Shown here one piece after another: positions 1 to 8,644 of a DNA stretch of 64,000 nucleotides. The DNA comes from UBA3839 sp902776985 (lineage in GTDB: Bacteria > Bacteroidota > Bacteroidia > Bacteroidales > Bacteroidaceae). A program made the position numbers and the translations under genes. The DNA is taken from assembly GCA_902776985.1 (NCBI GenBank), contig CACYSD010000015.1, positions 1 to 64,000 on the forward strand, read 5' to 3'. Below the pieces are notes generated by a model, which saw nothing but the letters and a program-made list of their open reading frames with translations, was not told where the DNA came from and made no database searches. How positions within the stretch are numbered: position 1 is the first letter of the stretch; the number at the start of each line of letters is the position of its first letter.

Positions 1-1
1 A

Positions 2-154
2 TTAACTACAATGCCACTGACAAAGAAGGTAGCCAAGGGTATTACAGAAAAAGATATGTCTGTTGTAATGGAATATATAATAGCTCATAATCAGTATATT
101 GCGAGGTTATATCAAACCCTAATTCAAAACAATTCTGAAAATTTAATCAAATAA
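2..154 (+). CDS. 3' end of an unidentified gene, or a 47-residue ORF
   Basis: The frame is open from the window edge to the TAA at 152-154. An internal ATG at 11 would give a 47-residue protein ending in NSENLIK. The frame has no stop upstream of that ATG inside the window, so it may be the tail of a longer gene that begins outside. The peptide is mildly basic, with no signal peptide or membrane segment, and I do not recognise a family. It runs in the same direction as the next two small genes. Confidence 0.4.
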   Translation, partial: LTTMPLTKKVAKGITEKDMSVVMEYIIAHNQYIARLYQTLIQNNSENLIK

Positions 155-214
155 TCATTTACCTTTTTCCAAAATCAGGTATTAAGAAGTAAACAACATT
201 AAATTTCAAACAAT

Positions 215-706
215 ATGGGATTCTTTAATTTTTTCTCGTCTCAAAAAGAGACACCAAAACAGCCTCAATCATCTGAGGCACAGTTACAATCAGATATGTT
301 TGCAAATCTCAGTCAAACACAGAAGTTTGCAATGGTTACTATGCTCGCGTCATTGGCAGCTGCACCAGCTAATGCAGAAAGGACAGCGATGGCTCAAAAG
401 ATGATGTTCACAGATGCGGCAATGATGGGTATAACGCAAGACATGATGCTCAACTACATGCAGACACGAACCAAACCTAATGCTCAAATGGTTATTTCAA
501 CTTTAGGAACAATTACTGACACCGAAGTTCTGGAATGGCTTATTTACTGTGGTTATAGTATCATTGTTGTCAACCAAAACGAGAAAGCATGTAGTGTATT
601 TTTTGACTGGTGGCATAAGTTAGGTTATGAACCAGAAGAGATTGACCGTGTCGTTAAAGAGACAGAAGCAATCTGCAATAAAATGAGACATATTATTAAC
701 CTTTAA
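215..706 (+). CDS. Hypothetical protein, 163 aa
   Basis: I do not recognise the family. The protein starts MGFFNFFSSQKE, then has a polar stretch rich in Gln and Ser (about residues 12-32), then a predicted helical region rich in Ala and Met (about 35-85). No signal peptide is evident. The segment QKFAMVTMLASLAAAPAN resembles QKYAIINTLAFAMGANS in the protein encoded next, and both continue into a helical C-terminal half. The two may be diverged paralogues; this rests on reading them side by side, not on a computed alignment. The gap to the next gene is 11 bases, so they are probably co-transcribed. A small helical bundle, possibly TerB-like, is one guess, with low confidence. Confidence 0.6.
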   Translation: MGFFNFFSSQKETPKQPQSSEAQLQSDMFANLSQTQKFAMVTMLASLAAAPANAERTAMAQKMMFTDAAMMGITQDMMLNYMQTRTKPNAQMVISTLGTITDTEVLEWLIYCGYSIIVVNQNEKACSVFFDWWHKLGYEPEEIDRVVKETEAICNKMRHIINL

Positions 707-717
707 ATATATATGTT

Positions 718-1185
718 ATGGTAGCCGTTCTTATCATCCTTGCAGTCGTATTCTTCCTTATCAGTATGTCTTTGCACAATAGCGCAGATAAACAAGAAGC
801 TAAATTTAACAATCGACCTTCAACAATCACTTCTCCTTCGAATGATTTGTTTACGAATCAGAAATATGCAATCATTAACACATTGGCATTTGCGATGGGT
901 GCAAATTCTATAAGTGCTTATAGTGATGAAGCAAATAGTATTCTAAATAAGTGGTGTTCAAAGCTTGGATTAACAAAAACTGATGTCGAGAAATCTATTC
1001 GTCATTCAATGAGCCTTTCACCTGAACGTTCTGTTCAGATTATAAGAGATTCGATGATAGAAATCAAAGATAAGGCTTTTGTCCGCTCGGTTTATCGTGA
1101 TGTTGATCGCATAGCGCAAATCTCTGGCGATATAGACACTATTGAGTTCATGAAAGAATTGTTTAACGACATCCTCACACATTAA
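718..1185 (+). CDS. Hypothetical membrane-anchored protein, 155 aa
   Basis: The N-terminus is one hydrophobic segment (about residues 2-20, VAVLIILAVVFFLISMS) with no cleavage site, which suggests a signal anchor with the rest of the protein in the cytoplasm or periplasm. The remainder is predicted helical. It shares the QK(Y/F)A...LA motif with the preceding gene, so the pair may be one soluble and one anchored paralogue. Spacing of 11 bases supports an operon. Function unknown. Confidence 0.6.
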   Translation: MVAVLIILAVVFFLISMSLHNSADKQEAKFNNRPSTITSPSNDLFTNQKYAIINTLAFAMGANSISAYSDEANSILNKWCSKLGLTKTDVEKSIRHSMSLSPERSVQIIRDSMIEIKDKAFVRSVYRDVDRIAQISGDIDTIEFMKELFNDILTH

Positions 1186-1190
1186 CTGCT

Positions 1191-1337
1191 ATGAAAAGTT
1201 TTATTCTATCAATTGTCATTTTGTTCGGTGGAACTATGATGACGAATGCTCAGGACATTATTCAGCGTCCAAATAGCTATAACTATACAAAGGGCATAGA
1301 TTTAGCGCACAGGAATCATCAGGGACAGGTTCTTTGA
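1191..1337 (+). pseudogene. Truncated exported protein, possible TPR-protein remnant (48 codons)
   Basis: An ATG at 1191, five bases after the previous stop, opens a frame with a clear signal peptide (MKSFILSIVILFGGTMMTNAQD). The mature part, IIQRPNSYNYTKGIDLAHRN, stops at TGA 1335. From memory, RPNSYNYxxGxEA resembles the start of exported tetratricopeptide-repeat proteins in Bacteroidales, where the first helix follows directly. Nothing downstream to 1507 continues the fold in any frame that I could see. It is most simply the 5' remnant of a deleted gene, though a short exported peptide cannot be excluded. Confidence 0.4.
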
Positions 1338-1534
1338 TTCGTAACCCATAACAATTGTGCCAGAAACAATTATGTAACATTTTCGAGTTTTCCATACTAA
1401 AGAGATGTAAGATGTTAGAAGGAAGAGGGAAATATGCCATTCTGAAATGCTATGTGCTAATCGATTTGAAGCGCTCATAGCATTACTATAAGCTTACTCA
1501 AAATTATTTGCATTATAAAAATTATTTAAGTATT

Positions 1535-2557
1535 ATGAGAATCAATAGTAAAAATCAATGTGCCATCTTAATGGCATTGTGTGTGTCAGTCATTCTGTTT
1601 TCATGTAACGATGACAAGGATTCAGACTCTTTTCCAGATAATGCGTTATCTAATGTTGGGGTGTTAGATAAGGACTTGGGATTGCGTGTGAAATCGGTAG
1701 GTGACTACAACTATATTTACCACGATGATGGTAAGCTCTTGAGCATTAAAAATTATTTGGGCCACTATGACTTTACGTATAAACCCAACAAGGTTTCTTA
1801 TGTTAGAGAAGATGGTAGGGAAACATCGAATTATAGTATAAAATATAATGCGAAGGGCTATATTTCAAGTGTATCTTATGATAGGACAATAGCGAGCATT
1901 GATTATAAGAGTCAAAGCAAAGGCACGTCTTCATTTACATACGACAAAGAAGGTCATATGGTGAAAATTAATGATTCATATAAATACATTGAAGATGATA
2001 CAGACCAAAAGTGGACAGATGGAACTACTACCACTACATTTACATGGGAAAATAGTCTTTTGAAAAAGATAGTATCAGTTGTAAAAGGTTCAAATGATAA
2101 TGGATCGAGCCTAATTGTCCAAACAACTACGTTTGAATATAATAATTCATCCATTGACAGCTATCATAACAAATACTTACAATATGGGTATTTTGCCAGT
2201 GATCTATTCAACGGTCTTTTGGAACCAATGTGCTATGTTGGATTAGTTGGTTATGGACCAGAGATTCTCCCCTCTGGTATAAAAATTGAATGGAATGAAG
2301 AGTATTATTCCCCAGAAGGCGAAAAAGAGTCTTATTATGACAAAGAGTCTTATTCATACAGTTACACCTTCAACAGTTATGGGGCGATTTTAGACACATA
2401 TATAGATGCCGATAGTTATTCTTTTACATATGATGCCATCAATTCTGCAAATGCTAATAACTCCCAGTCCTATGTATCAAAAGCTGTTAATACAAAAAGT
2501 GATACAAGGTCACGCCATATAAAGGGGGCACTGCATGGTGGAATAATAAAGATGTAA
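1535..2557 (+). CDS. DUF4595-like lipoprotein
   Basis: Starting at ATG 1535 gives a lipoprotein signal (MRINSKNQCAILMALCVSVILFSC) with the lipobox Cys followed by NDDKDSD, the acidic tail typical of surface-exported Bacteroidota lipoproteins. An in-frame ATG at 1508 only adds a polar stretch before it. The body is beta-rich and full of short Tyr/Asp/Gly strands (for example YNYIYHDDGKLLSI and FTYDKEGHMVKI), reminiscent of YD/RHS-type repeats and of the DUF4595 lipoproteins of this order. No catalytic motif is visible. It ends 19 bases before pdxB but is unlikely to be related to it in function. The family call is from memory. Confidence 0.7.
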   Translation: MRINSKNQCAILMALCVSVILFSCNDDKDSDSFPDNALSNVGVLDKDLGLRVKSVGDYNYIYHDDGKLLSIKNYLGHYDFTYKPNKVSYVREDGRETSNYSIKYNAKGYISSVSYDRTIASIDYKSQSKGTSSFTYDKEGHMVKINDSYKYIEDDTDQKWTDGTTTTTFTWENSLLKKIVSVVKGSNDNGSSLIVQTTTFEYNNSSIDSYHNKYLQYGYFASDLFNGLLEPMCYVGLVGYGPEILPSGIKIEWNEEYYSPEGEKESYYDKESYSYSYTFNSYGAILDTYIDADSYSFTYDAINSANANNSQSYVSKAVNTKSDTRSRHIKGALHGGIIKM

Positions 2558-2563
2558 TAATCA

Positions 2564-2571
2564 TATCTTTG
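2564..2571 (+). promoter_or_regulatory. Possible -7 promoter box for pdxB
   Basis: TATCTTTG matches the Bacteroidota -7 consensus TAnnTTTG exactly and ends five bases before the pdxB ATG. If used, the transcript would begin at or within a few bases of the start codon, giving a nearly leaderless mRNA. No good TTTG lies 19-21 bases upstream, so this is tentative. Confidence 0.35.
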
Positions 2572-2576
2572 CCGAC

Positions 2577-3578
2577 ATGAAAGTAATAGTAGATGATAAG
2601 ATTCCGTATATAAAGGGGCTTATTGAGCAACTTTGTGAAGAGGTGGTGTATTTGCCTGGGGCAAGTATATCGGCTGAGGATGTGAAGGATGCAGACATCA
2701 TGATTGTGCGTACACGTACAAGGTGTGATGCCAAGTTGCTCGCTGGGTCGAAGGTGAAACTGGTGGTTACAGCTACTATAGGTTATGACCATTTTGATAC
2801 TGCATACTTGCAGAAAGCGGGAATCAAATGGACGAACTGCCCGGGTTGCAATGCCAATTCGGTGAGGCAGTATGTTCATAACGCCCTTCTGACTTGCGAT
2901 GTGAAGGATGCTACCATTGGTGTGGTAGGTGTGGGGCATGTGGGTAGCAGAGTTGCGGATGATTGCCTGAAGGCGGGAATGAGGGTGCTGATGTGCGATC
3001 CTCCTCGTGCACGGAATGAAAAGGATTTCTGCAATACTCCGTTAAGCGAAATGGCTGAGAAATGCGATATAATCACATTCCATACTCCTCTCAGTCGTGA
3101 GGGCGAGGATGCAACCTTCCATTTGGCTGATGCTGATTTCTTCCGTTCGTTGAAACGGAAACCGATAATAATAAACAGCAGCAGGGGAGAGGTTGTAGAT
3201 AATCAGGCTTTGGTTGAGGCTTTGGATAACGGACTTGTAAGCAAAGCCATTATCGATACTTGGGAGAATGAGCCGAACCTCAATCTTGAACTTCTGCAAC
3301 GTGCCTATATCGCAACGCCTCATATCGCCGGCTATAGCGCTGACGGCAAGGCGAATGCAACGAGGATGTCTCTACAGGCTGTGGCAGAGTTCCTCGGTGT
3401 GCCTTTTACTCTTAAAGTTGAAGCTCCATCGCTTCCGGAGAACTTTAGCTATGGAAGCGAGAAAGAAGGTGAGTTGCGCCTCTATGATCCCCGTGTGGAT
3501 AGTGAAAAACTGAAGCAAAATCCAGAATTATTTGAACAACTGAGAGGCAACTATCCATTGAGGAGAGAAAGAAAATGA
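2577..3578 (+). CDS. pdxB: 4-phosphoerythronate dehydrogenase
   Basis: PdxB oxidises 4-phospho-D-erythronate to 3-hydroxy-4-phospho-2-oxobutanoate, the second step of DXP-dependent pyridoxal 5'-phosphate synthesis. The 333-residue protein has the D-2-hydroxyacid dehydrogenase layout: a split substrate domain with the ATIGYDHFD signature (66-74), and a Rossmann domain with GVGHVG (118-123). The catalytic Arg is in INSSRGEVVDN, the Glu in DTWENEP, and the His in TPHIAGYSADGK, which is the PdxB-type version of that motif. The C-terminal extension past about residue 275 fits the PdxB dimerisation region, though it is somewhat shorter than in E. coli. It converges on mutS. The other pyridoxal genes are not nearby. 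Confidence 0.93.
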   Translation: MKVIVDDKIPYIKGLIEQLCEEVVYLPGASISAEDVKDADIMIVRTRTRCDAKLLAGSKVKLVVTATIGYDHFDTAYLQKAGIKWTNCPGCNANSVRQYVHNALLTCDVKDATIGVVGVGHVGSRVADDCLKAGMRVLMCDPPRARNEKDFCNTPLSEMAEKCDIITFHTPLSREGEDATFHLADADFFRSLKRKPIIINSSRGEVVDNQALVEALDNGLVSKAIIDTWENEPNLNLELLQRAYIATPHIAGYSADGKANATRMSLQAVAEFLGVPFTLKVEAPSLPENFSYGSEKEGELRLYDPRVDSEKLKQNPELFEQLRGNYPLRRERK

Positions 3579-3727
3579 AGTTATCGTTGCGATACCTATT
3601 AAAGAAAATTAACAAAAGAGCACGCTCACGAAGTGAGAATGAAGAATTACCATCCGGATGGCTTTATCCTCCCCGTTCTTCGGAGCGTTGCCCGAAGCGC
3701 TAAGCGATGAGGGGGAGTTAGAGAGGG
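3575..3727 (+). repeat. Composite dispersed repeat, copy A1 (fullest form)
   Basis: The element begins at the pdxB stop codon and fills the gap to mutS. In order it holds hairpin TATCG-TTG-CGATA (3583-3595), linker CCTATTAAAGAAAATTAAC, core AAAAGAGCACG, hairpin CTCAC-GAA-GTGAG (3625-3637), the palindrome CCATCCGGATGG, and a GC-rich inverted repeat with CTCCCC and GGGGGAG arms enclosing CTTCGG...CCGAAG. Related copies lie at 21111, 28153, 31327, 32276, 44195, 44253 and 61636. It may double as the terminator between the convergent genes. Confidence 0.8.
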
Positions 3728-3735
3728 TCTTTTAT

Positions 3736-6351
3736 TTATTTCCCCGCTACTATTCGTTTGATGTCGTTGAGTTTGTTAAGTGCTTCGAGAGGAGTAAGAT
3801 TGTTGACATCAAGATTGAGGATTTCATCACGGATTTGACACAGTACAGGGTCGTCGAGCTGGAAGAATGAGAGTTGCGATGACTGTGGTGTGGAGATTGC
3901 AGCTGTATTGGGGCGACTGATGCCATCACCGGAGTTATTGCGTTCCAATTCGTGCAAAACCTGTTCGGCACGTCGGATGATTGACGGGCTGATACCTGCA
4001 ATTTTTGCAACATGAATACCGAAGGAGTGTTCGCTGCCTCCACGTTCCAGTTTGCGGAGGAAGATGATGCGGCCATCCACTTCACGTACACTTACATTAT
4101 AATTGTGTATGCGTGGGAAGATACGTTCCATCTCGTTGAGTTCATGGTAGTGTGTGGCAAAGAGCGTACGGGCTTTGTTTCTGCTGTTCTCGTGAATGTA
4201 TTCAACAATAGCCCATGCTATGGATATGCCGTCGTAGGTGCTGGTGCCGCGTCCGAGTTCATCGAAAAGCACGAGAGAACGTGGTGTGAGGTTGTTGATG
4301 ATATTTGCTGCCTCGTTCATCTCCACCATGAATGTGGATTCACCGAGTGATATGTTGTCGCTTGCTCCGACACGTGTGAATATCTTGTCGCAGATGCCGA
4401 TGTGTGCACTCTCGGCAGGAACGAACGAACCTGTCTGTGCAAGGAGGGTGATGAGGGCAGTCTGGCGGAGCAGGGCTGACTTACCAGCCATGTTAGGACC
4501 GGTAAGGATGATAATCTGCTGTTTCTCGGAGTCAAGCAGCACGTCGTTGGCGACATAGGTCTCACCGACTGGCATATTGCGCTCAATAACGGGGTGGCGA
4601 CCCTGACGAATATCGATAATGAGTGAGTCATCGACTATAGGACGAACATATTTATATTCGATTGCCGCAAGTGCAAACGAGAGCAGACAGTCTATCTGTG
4701 CCAATGCGACTGCATTCTGCTGCAGTGCAGGGATGAATTCTGCGGAATCGGTTACGATTTCAGCATAAAGTTGGGTTTCAAGTGAGAGGATGCGGTCTTC
4801 GGCTCCGAGAATTTTCTCTTCGTATTCCTTGAGTTCCTCGGTGATGTAGCGTTCTGCCTGGGTAAGTGTCTGTTTGCGAATCCAGTTGGCAGGAACAAGG
4901 TCCTTGAAGGTGTTGCGCACCTCCATATAGTAACCGAACACATTATTGAATCCGATTTTGAGGCTTGTGATGCCTGTTGCTTCTATCTCACGCTTTTGTA
5001 TCTGCAGGAGATAGTCTTTGCCGGAATATGCTATTGTGCGAAGATTATCGAGTTCTTCGTTTATGCCGGTCGCTATCACGTAACCCTTGCCGATTTGCAT
5101 TGGTGGGTCGGGAGTGATTTGCCTGGTAATGCGGTTGCGCAGTTCGTCGCAGGCATCGAGTTGATTGCCAAGGGTCTGCAGGTCTGTGCAGTCGCATGTG
5201 CTGCACATTTGCTTGATTGGTTCAACGGCATTGAGCGTTGCTGCCAGTTGCACCATCTCACGTGGTGTTATGCGTTGAGTGGCAATTTTTGAAGAAAGAC
5301 GTTCAAGGTCAGCGATACTGTGGAGCAGGTCGGCAATGGTGTCGCGCATGTCGGTATCGCGCAGGAAGTGTTCCACGACATTCTGCCTTGCAGTGATTTG
5401 TTTTTCTTCTTTCAGAGGAAACAGGAGCCAGCGGTGAAGCATACGTTCACCCATTGGCGATACGGTCTTGTCAATGGTCTGAAGGAGGGAATTGCCGCCT
5501 TCGTTCATGGGAGCGACCAATTCCAGTGAACGTACTGTGAAGTGGTCCATGTGGACAAACCTGCTGCCTTCGATGCGTGAGATTGTGCGGATGTGACGCA
5601 GTTGCGTGTGATGTGTCTGCTCCAGATAGAAGAGGATGACTCCCGCTGCAACTATGCCGTCGCGCAGATGATTAATGCCGAAGCCTTTCAGGTTCTTGAC
5701 CTCGAAATGCTGCAGGAGTTTGTTGACAGCCGTGTCGTAAACATACACCCAGTCGTCCATCTCGAATGTGAAGAAACGGTTGCCGAAGTTTCCTTCAAAC
5801 ATAGGTTTGTGTCCGCGTTCAAAGAGCACTTCCTTCGGGCTGAAATTGGTAAGCAGTTTGTCAACATAGTCTGTGGTTCCCTCTGCTACAAGGAATTCAC
5901 CTGTGCTGATATCGAGGAACGACACTCCGCATGCGCTCTTGCCGAAATGTACGGCTGCAAGGAAGTTGTTCTCGCGCTGGTTAAGCACGTTGTCGTTCAT
6001 TGCGACACCTGGAGTCACAAGTTCTGTGATTCCTCGCTTAACAAGTTTCTTTGTGAGTTTGGGATCTTCCAACTGGTCGCAGATAGCAACTCTCTTGCCT
6101 GCACGAATAAGCTTGGGGAGATATGTGTCGAGTGCATGGTGTGGGAAACCTGCCATTGCGGTAGCACTGCCCGCTGTTCCAGCCACGCTGCTGCGGCGAG
6201 TGAGGGTTATGCCCAGGATGTTTGCAGCGATGGATGCATCTTCACCGTAAGTCTCGTAGAAGTCGCCACACCGAAAAAGAAGCAGAGCATCGGGATGCTT
6301 TGCCTTGAAGTCGTAGAATTGCTTCATCATCGGTGTTAACTCTTCTTTCAT
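3736..6351 (-). CDS. mutS: DNA mismatch repair protein MutS
   Basis: MutS recognises base mismatches and small loops and starts mismatch repair together with MutL. The 871-residue protein has all expected parts. The mismatch-reading Phe-x-Glu is at F31-Y32-E33 (GDFYETYG). The connector, lever and clamp domains follow. The ATPase has Walker A GPNMAGKS at 618-625, the Walker B region with LFDELGRGTSTYDG, and the ATHYHEL switch. The C-terminal helix-turn-helix and tail end in LNDIKRIVAGK. Length is normal for the family. The start codon overlaps the stop codon of the upstream AraC-type gene by four bases (ATGA), so the two are translationally coupled. The 3' end lies beside the composite repeat at 3575-3727. 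Confidence 0.97.
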   Translation of the reverse strand: MKEELTPMMKQFYDFKAKHPDALLLFRCGDFYETYGEDASIAANILGITLTRRSSVAGTAGSATAMAGFPHHALDTYLPKLIRAGKRVAICDQLEDPKLTKKLVKRGITELVTPGVAMNDNVLNQRENNFLAAVHFGKSACGVSFLDISTGEFLVAEGTTDYVDKLLTNFSPKEVLFERGHKPMFEGNFGNRFFTFEMDDWVYVYDTAVNKLLQHFEVKNLKGFGINHLRDGIVAAGVILFYLEQTHHTQLRHIRTISRIEGSRFVHMDHFTVRSLELVAPMNEGGNSLLQTIDKTVSPMGERMLHRWLLFPLKEEKQITARQNVVEHFLRDTDMRDTIADLLHSIADLERLSSKIATQRITPREMVQLAATLNAVEPIKQMCSTCDCTDLQTLGNQLDACDELRNRITRQITPDPPMQIGKGYVIATGINEELDNLRTIAYSGKDYLLQIQKREIEATGITSLKIGFNNVFGYYMEVRNTFKDLVPANWIRKQTLTQAERYITEELKEYEEKILGAEDRILSLETQLYAEIVTDSAEFIPALQQNAVALAQIDCLLSFALAAIEYKYVRPIVDDSLIIDIRQGRHPVIERNMPVGETYVANDVLLDSEKQQIIILTGPNMAGKSALLRQTALITLLAQTGSFVPAESAHIGICDKIFTRVGASDNISLGESTFMVEMNEAANIINNLTPRSLVLFDELGRGTSTYDGISIAWAIVEYIHENSRNKARTLFATHYHELNEMERIFPRIHNYNVSVREVDGRIIFLRKLERGGSEHSFGIHVAKIAGISPSIIRRAEQVLHELERNNSGDGISRPNTAAISTPQSSQLSFFQLDDPVLCQIRDEILNLDVNNLTPLEALNKLNDIKRIVAGK

Positions 6352-7469
6352 TTCTTTACCTGTTCTACAAATTCAGCAGGTGAGAAACCTGTCTCTTGCT
6401 TGAATAATCGTTGGAAGTGGGTACGACTGATGCCGCAATGGTCTGCAATTGCCTCGTTTGACCAGTCCTTGTTCTCAATAAGTAGTCGTTTGGCTTCTTT
6501 GATACGTAGTGCGGTAATCCATTGTGTATAGCGGTCGTAACCTGAAGCTTTAACCCATGATGACAGCTGGTAGATAGGTATCTGAAGCTCTGCAGCTACC
6601 ATGGGTTTGGTGATACCGCTCTGCAGATGCTTTCCTTCATCAATCCAGCGTTGGATGATTTTCCCTATATGCTGAATAGCTTCATTTGACAGTGTGTTTG
6701 ACTGGTTCTTTGCGATTTCCTGCTGTTCACGCTCTTCCGCATCTTCACTCTCTTCCGCTTCCTCCATTGTCGTTAATGCATTGGTTATGATATATCGTGC
6801 GAAAAAGCACCACATAAAGAAGATCGCAATGAAAAAGAACAGACAATAGGCAATCAGAGGCCAACCGTTGTTGAACATCAGTACAGGAACAAACAGCGCC
6901 AATGTCGTCAAAGAGATAATTGTGATTCTAATCCAGCGTACAAAACTTCTGCGTTCGCGGTCGTAGTAGTTGTCCAGTACTTTCTCCATACGTGCCAGTT
7001 CCCGCATGTTCAACTGGGAGTAGTATATTTGCATCAGGCCATAGATGATGCCGGCAATGATTTCAGCCCGTAACAAACACTTGGAATCACAGAACAAAGA
7101 TTGGCGATTAGCCCAAGAGGCCATGCATATTACTCCCATGGCAATTATCCACACGGGAATCCAAACTAGCCATTCGTGGCGCTTTACCTGTCCACGTCGC
7201 TGCATATTGAGAATGCTTAACGTAAACAAAGCTGCACAGGGAATGAAGAACATGACATTGATTGAAACAGCTTGGACTACTCCTGTAGCTCGGAAGTTTC
7301 CGACATATTGTATCAGGAATTGAATGGCTAATAAAAACAAACCTGCAACCATCAACCAACGCGAACGGTTGATAACACGATTTGCTGCTATTCGCTTTGG
7401 CAAAAGTGTGACCAAAGCTGATGACATAAGTACCATCATTACGATGGCAGAGAATTGCATTTCTTTCAT
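6348..7469 (-). CDS. Membrane-anchored AraC-family transcriptional regulator
   Basis: The N-terminal two thirds carry about seven hydrophobic segments (QFSAIVMMVLMSSALV, WLMVAGLFLLAIQFLI and similar). An acidic linker follows (EEAEESEDAEEREQQE), and then a C-terminal AraC/XylS DNA-binding domain with two helix-turn-helices, the second ending in HCGISRTHFQRLFKQETGFSPAEFV. This is the membrane-bound AraC architecture common in Bacteroidota; the signal sensed is unknown. I chose the ATG at 7467-7469 because a consensus promoter at 7501-7531 would start transcription near 7495, inside the longer frame that begins at 7499. The gene overlaps mutS by four bases, an unusual partner for a sensor-regulator. 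Confidence 0.85.
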   Translation of the reverse strand: MKEMQFSAIVMMVLMSSALVTLLPKRIAANRVINRSRWLMVAGLFLLAIQFLIQYVGNFRATGVVQAVSINVMFFIPCAALFTLSILNMQRRGQVKRHEWLVWIPVWIIAMGVICMASWANRQSLFCDSKCLLRAEIIAGIIYGLMQIYYSQLNMRELARMEKVLDNYYDRERRSFVRWIRITIISLTTLALFVPVLMFNNGWPLIAYCLFFFIAIFFMWCFFARYIITNALTTMEEAEESEDAEEREQQEIAKNQSNTLSNEAIQHIGKIIQRWIDEGKHLQSGITKPMVAAELQIPIYQLSSWVKASGYDRYTQWITALRIKEAKRLLIENKDWSNEAIADHCGISRTHFQRLFKQETGFSPAEFVEQVKK

Positions 7470-7500
7470 TAGATGGCAGTGGTTGCTGTTTTCAAACATG

Positions 7501-7531
7501 CAAAGTTATGGATTTTTGAAAAAAATGCAAA
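7501..7531 (-). promoter_or_regulatory. Consensus promoter for the araC-type gene and mutS
   Basis: Read on the minus strand this is TTTG (7531-7528), exactly 19 bases, then TAACTTTG (7508-7501). That is a full match to the Bacteroidota sigma factor consensus. Expected initiation is near 7495, which fixes the downstream start codon at 7469. Confidence 0.75.
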
Positions 7532-7575
7532 ACACAAATAAAATAATGATAGGATTTCTTTCTTAAAAATAACAA

Positions 7576-7611
7576 AAAACCGCAATGCCGGTATGTTGGC
7601 ATTGCGGTTTT
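7576..7611 (-). terminator. Intrinsic terminator after korB
   Basis: A 14-bp perfect stem (AAAACCGCAATGCC pairing with GGCATTGCGGTTTT) closes an eight-base loop and is followed on the minus strand by a T tract. It lies 28 bases past the korB stop. Confidence 0.9.
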
Positions 7612-7638
7612 CGCTATTTCAAAAGAATTTTTACTTGT

Positions 7639-8640
7639 TTATTTCACTTCCCAGATGTCGTTGGTCTCAAGAAGTTCTGCGAAATTGTGGTATTTCTTCT
7701 GTGCGCTTACTTCTTCAATCTGTGCGGCAACGGCTTCGTCGTAAGTAGGAGCATCGACGTCGCGAATCACACCAAGTGCGATTGGGAAGTCAGGACCTTC
7801 CATCATGGCGAGTTTCAACTGGAGAGTGTTGTCCTCACAGTGAGCATCGTGAACAAGGAGGTCATCAACCGTAACTCCGTTCTCGCCAATCTTCACAACC
7901 TTGATGCCGAAGCCTTCCTGCATGAGTCCGTATTCGTTGTTCTCACCGAAAATCATGGGCTGACCATGCTTCAGATAGATTGCATTCTTGGCACGTCCTT
8001 CCTTGGAATAGACGCTGTCGTGTGTGCCGTTGTTGAAGATGACACAGTTCTGGAGAATCTCGCATACGGCAGCTCCTTTGTGCTCGTAGGCAGCTTTCAG
8101 GATATCTACAGTTCCTTGTGCGTCAGTGGCAACCGCACGAGCGAAGAAATGACCGCGTGCACCGAAACAGAGTTCTGCAGGGCGGAACGGATCTTCCACA
8201 GTGCCGTAAGGGCTGGACTTGGAAACGAATCCACGTGGGCTTGTTGGTGAATACTGTCCTTTGGTAAGTCCATAGATTCTGTTGTTGAGCAGAATCATGT
8301 TGAGATTGATATTGCGGCGGTTGGCGTGGATGAAGTGGTTGCCGCCGATAGCGAGTCCGTCACCGTCACCGCTTACCTGCCATACTGTGAGATTGGGGTT
8401 TGTAACCTTCGCTCCTGTGGCAATGGCTGCTGCACGACCGTGGATGGTGTTCATGCCGTAGGTTGCCATATAGTGGGGCAGACGGCTGCTACATCCGATA
8501 CCGCTGATTACTGCATTGTCATGTGGGGCAACGCCAATCTCTGCCATTGCCTTGTGCAGGCTTGCAAGGAAGAAGTGGTCACCGCAACCTGGACACCAGC
8601 GTGGCTGTCCTTTCTTATAATCTTGTGCTGTATAACTCAT
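7639..8640 (-). CDS. korB: 2-oxoacid (2-oxoglutarate-type):ferredoxin oxidoreductase, beta subunit
   Basis: The beta subunit binds thiamine diphosphate and an iron-sulfur cluster. It takes part in the reversible, CoA-dependent decarboxylation of a 2-oxoacid, passing electrons to ferredoxin. In 333 residues one sees the cluster Cys set in CPGCGDH (C16, C19) and at C50 (GIGCSSR), and the Mg-ThDP motif GDGDG (91-95) continuing to NNRIYGLTKGQ. The sequence is of the KorB type. The stop-to-start gap from korA is four bases, so the two subunits are translated together. The substrate is inferred from family resemblance; a pyruvate or broader 2-oxoacid preference cannot be excluded by eye. Confidence 0.92.
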   Translation of the reverse strand: MSYTAQDYKKGQPRWCPGCGDHFFLASLHKAMAEIGVAPHDNAVISGIGCSSRLPHYMATYGMNTIHGRAAAIATGAKVTNPNLTVWQVSGDGDGLAIGGNHFIHANRRNINLNMILLNNRIYGLTKGQYSPTSPRGFVSKSSPYGTVEDPFRPAELCFGARGHFFARAVATDAQGTVDILKAAYEHKGAAVCEILQNCVIFNNGTHDSVYSKEGRAKNAIYLKHGQPMIFGENNEYGLMQEGFGIKVVKIGENGVTVDDLLVHDAHCEDNTLQLKLAMMEGPDFPIALGVIRDVDAPTYDEAVAAQIEEVSAQKKYHNFAELLETNDIWEVK

Positions 8641-8644
8641 AGCT

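Noticed and set aside
1258..1440. 60-codon minus-strand frame downstream of the truncated exported gene
   Set aside because: Short, overlaps the remnant, with no signal peptide, promoter or recognisable motif.
5593..6339. 248-codon open frame on the plus strand opposite mutS
   Set aside because: It lies entirely antisense to conserved mutS domains and encodes no recognisable protein; it mirrors the coding bias of mutS.
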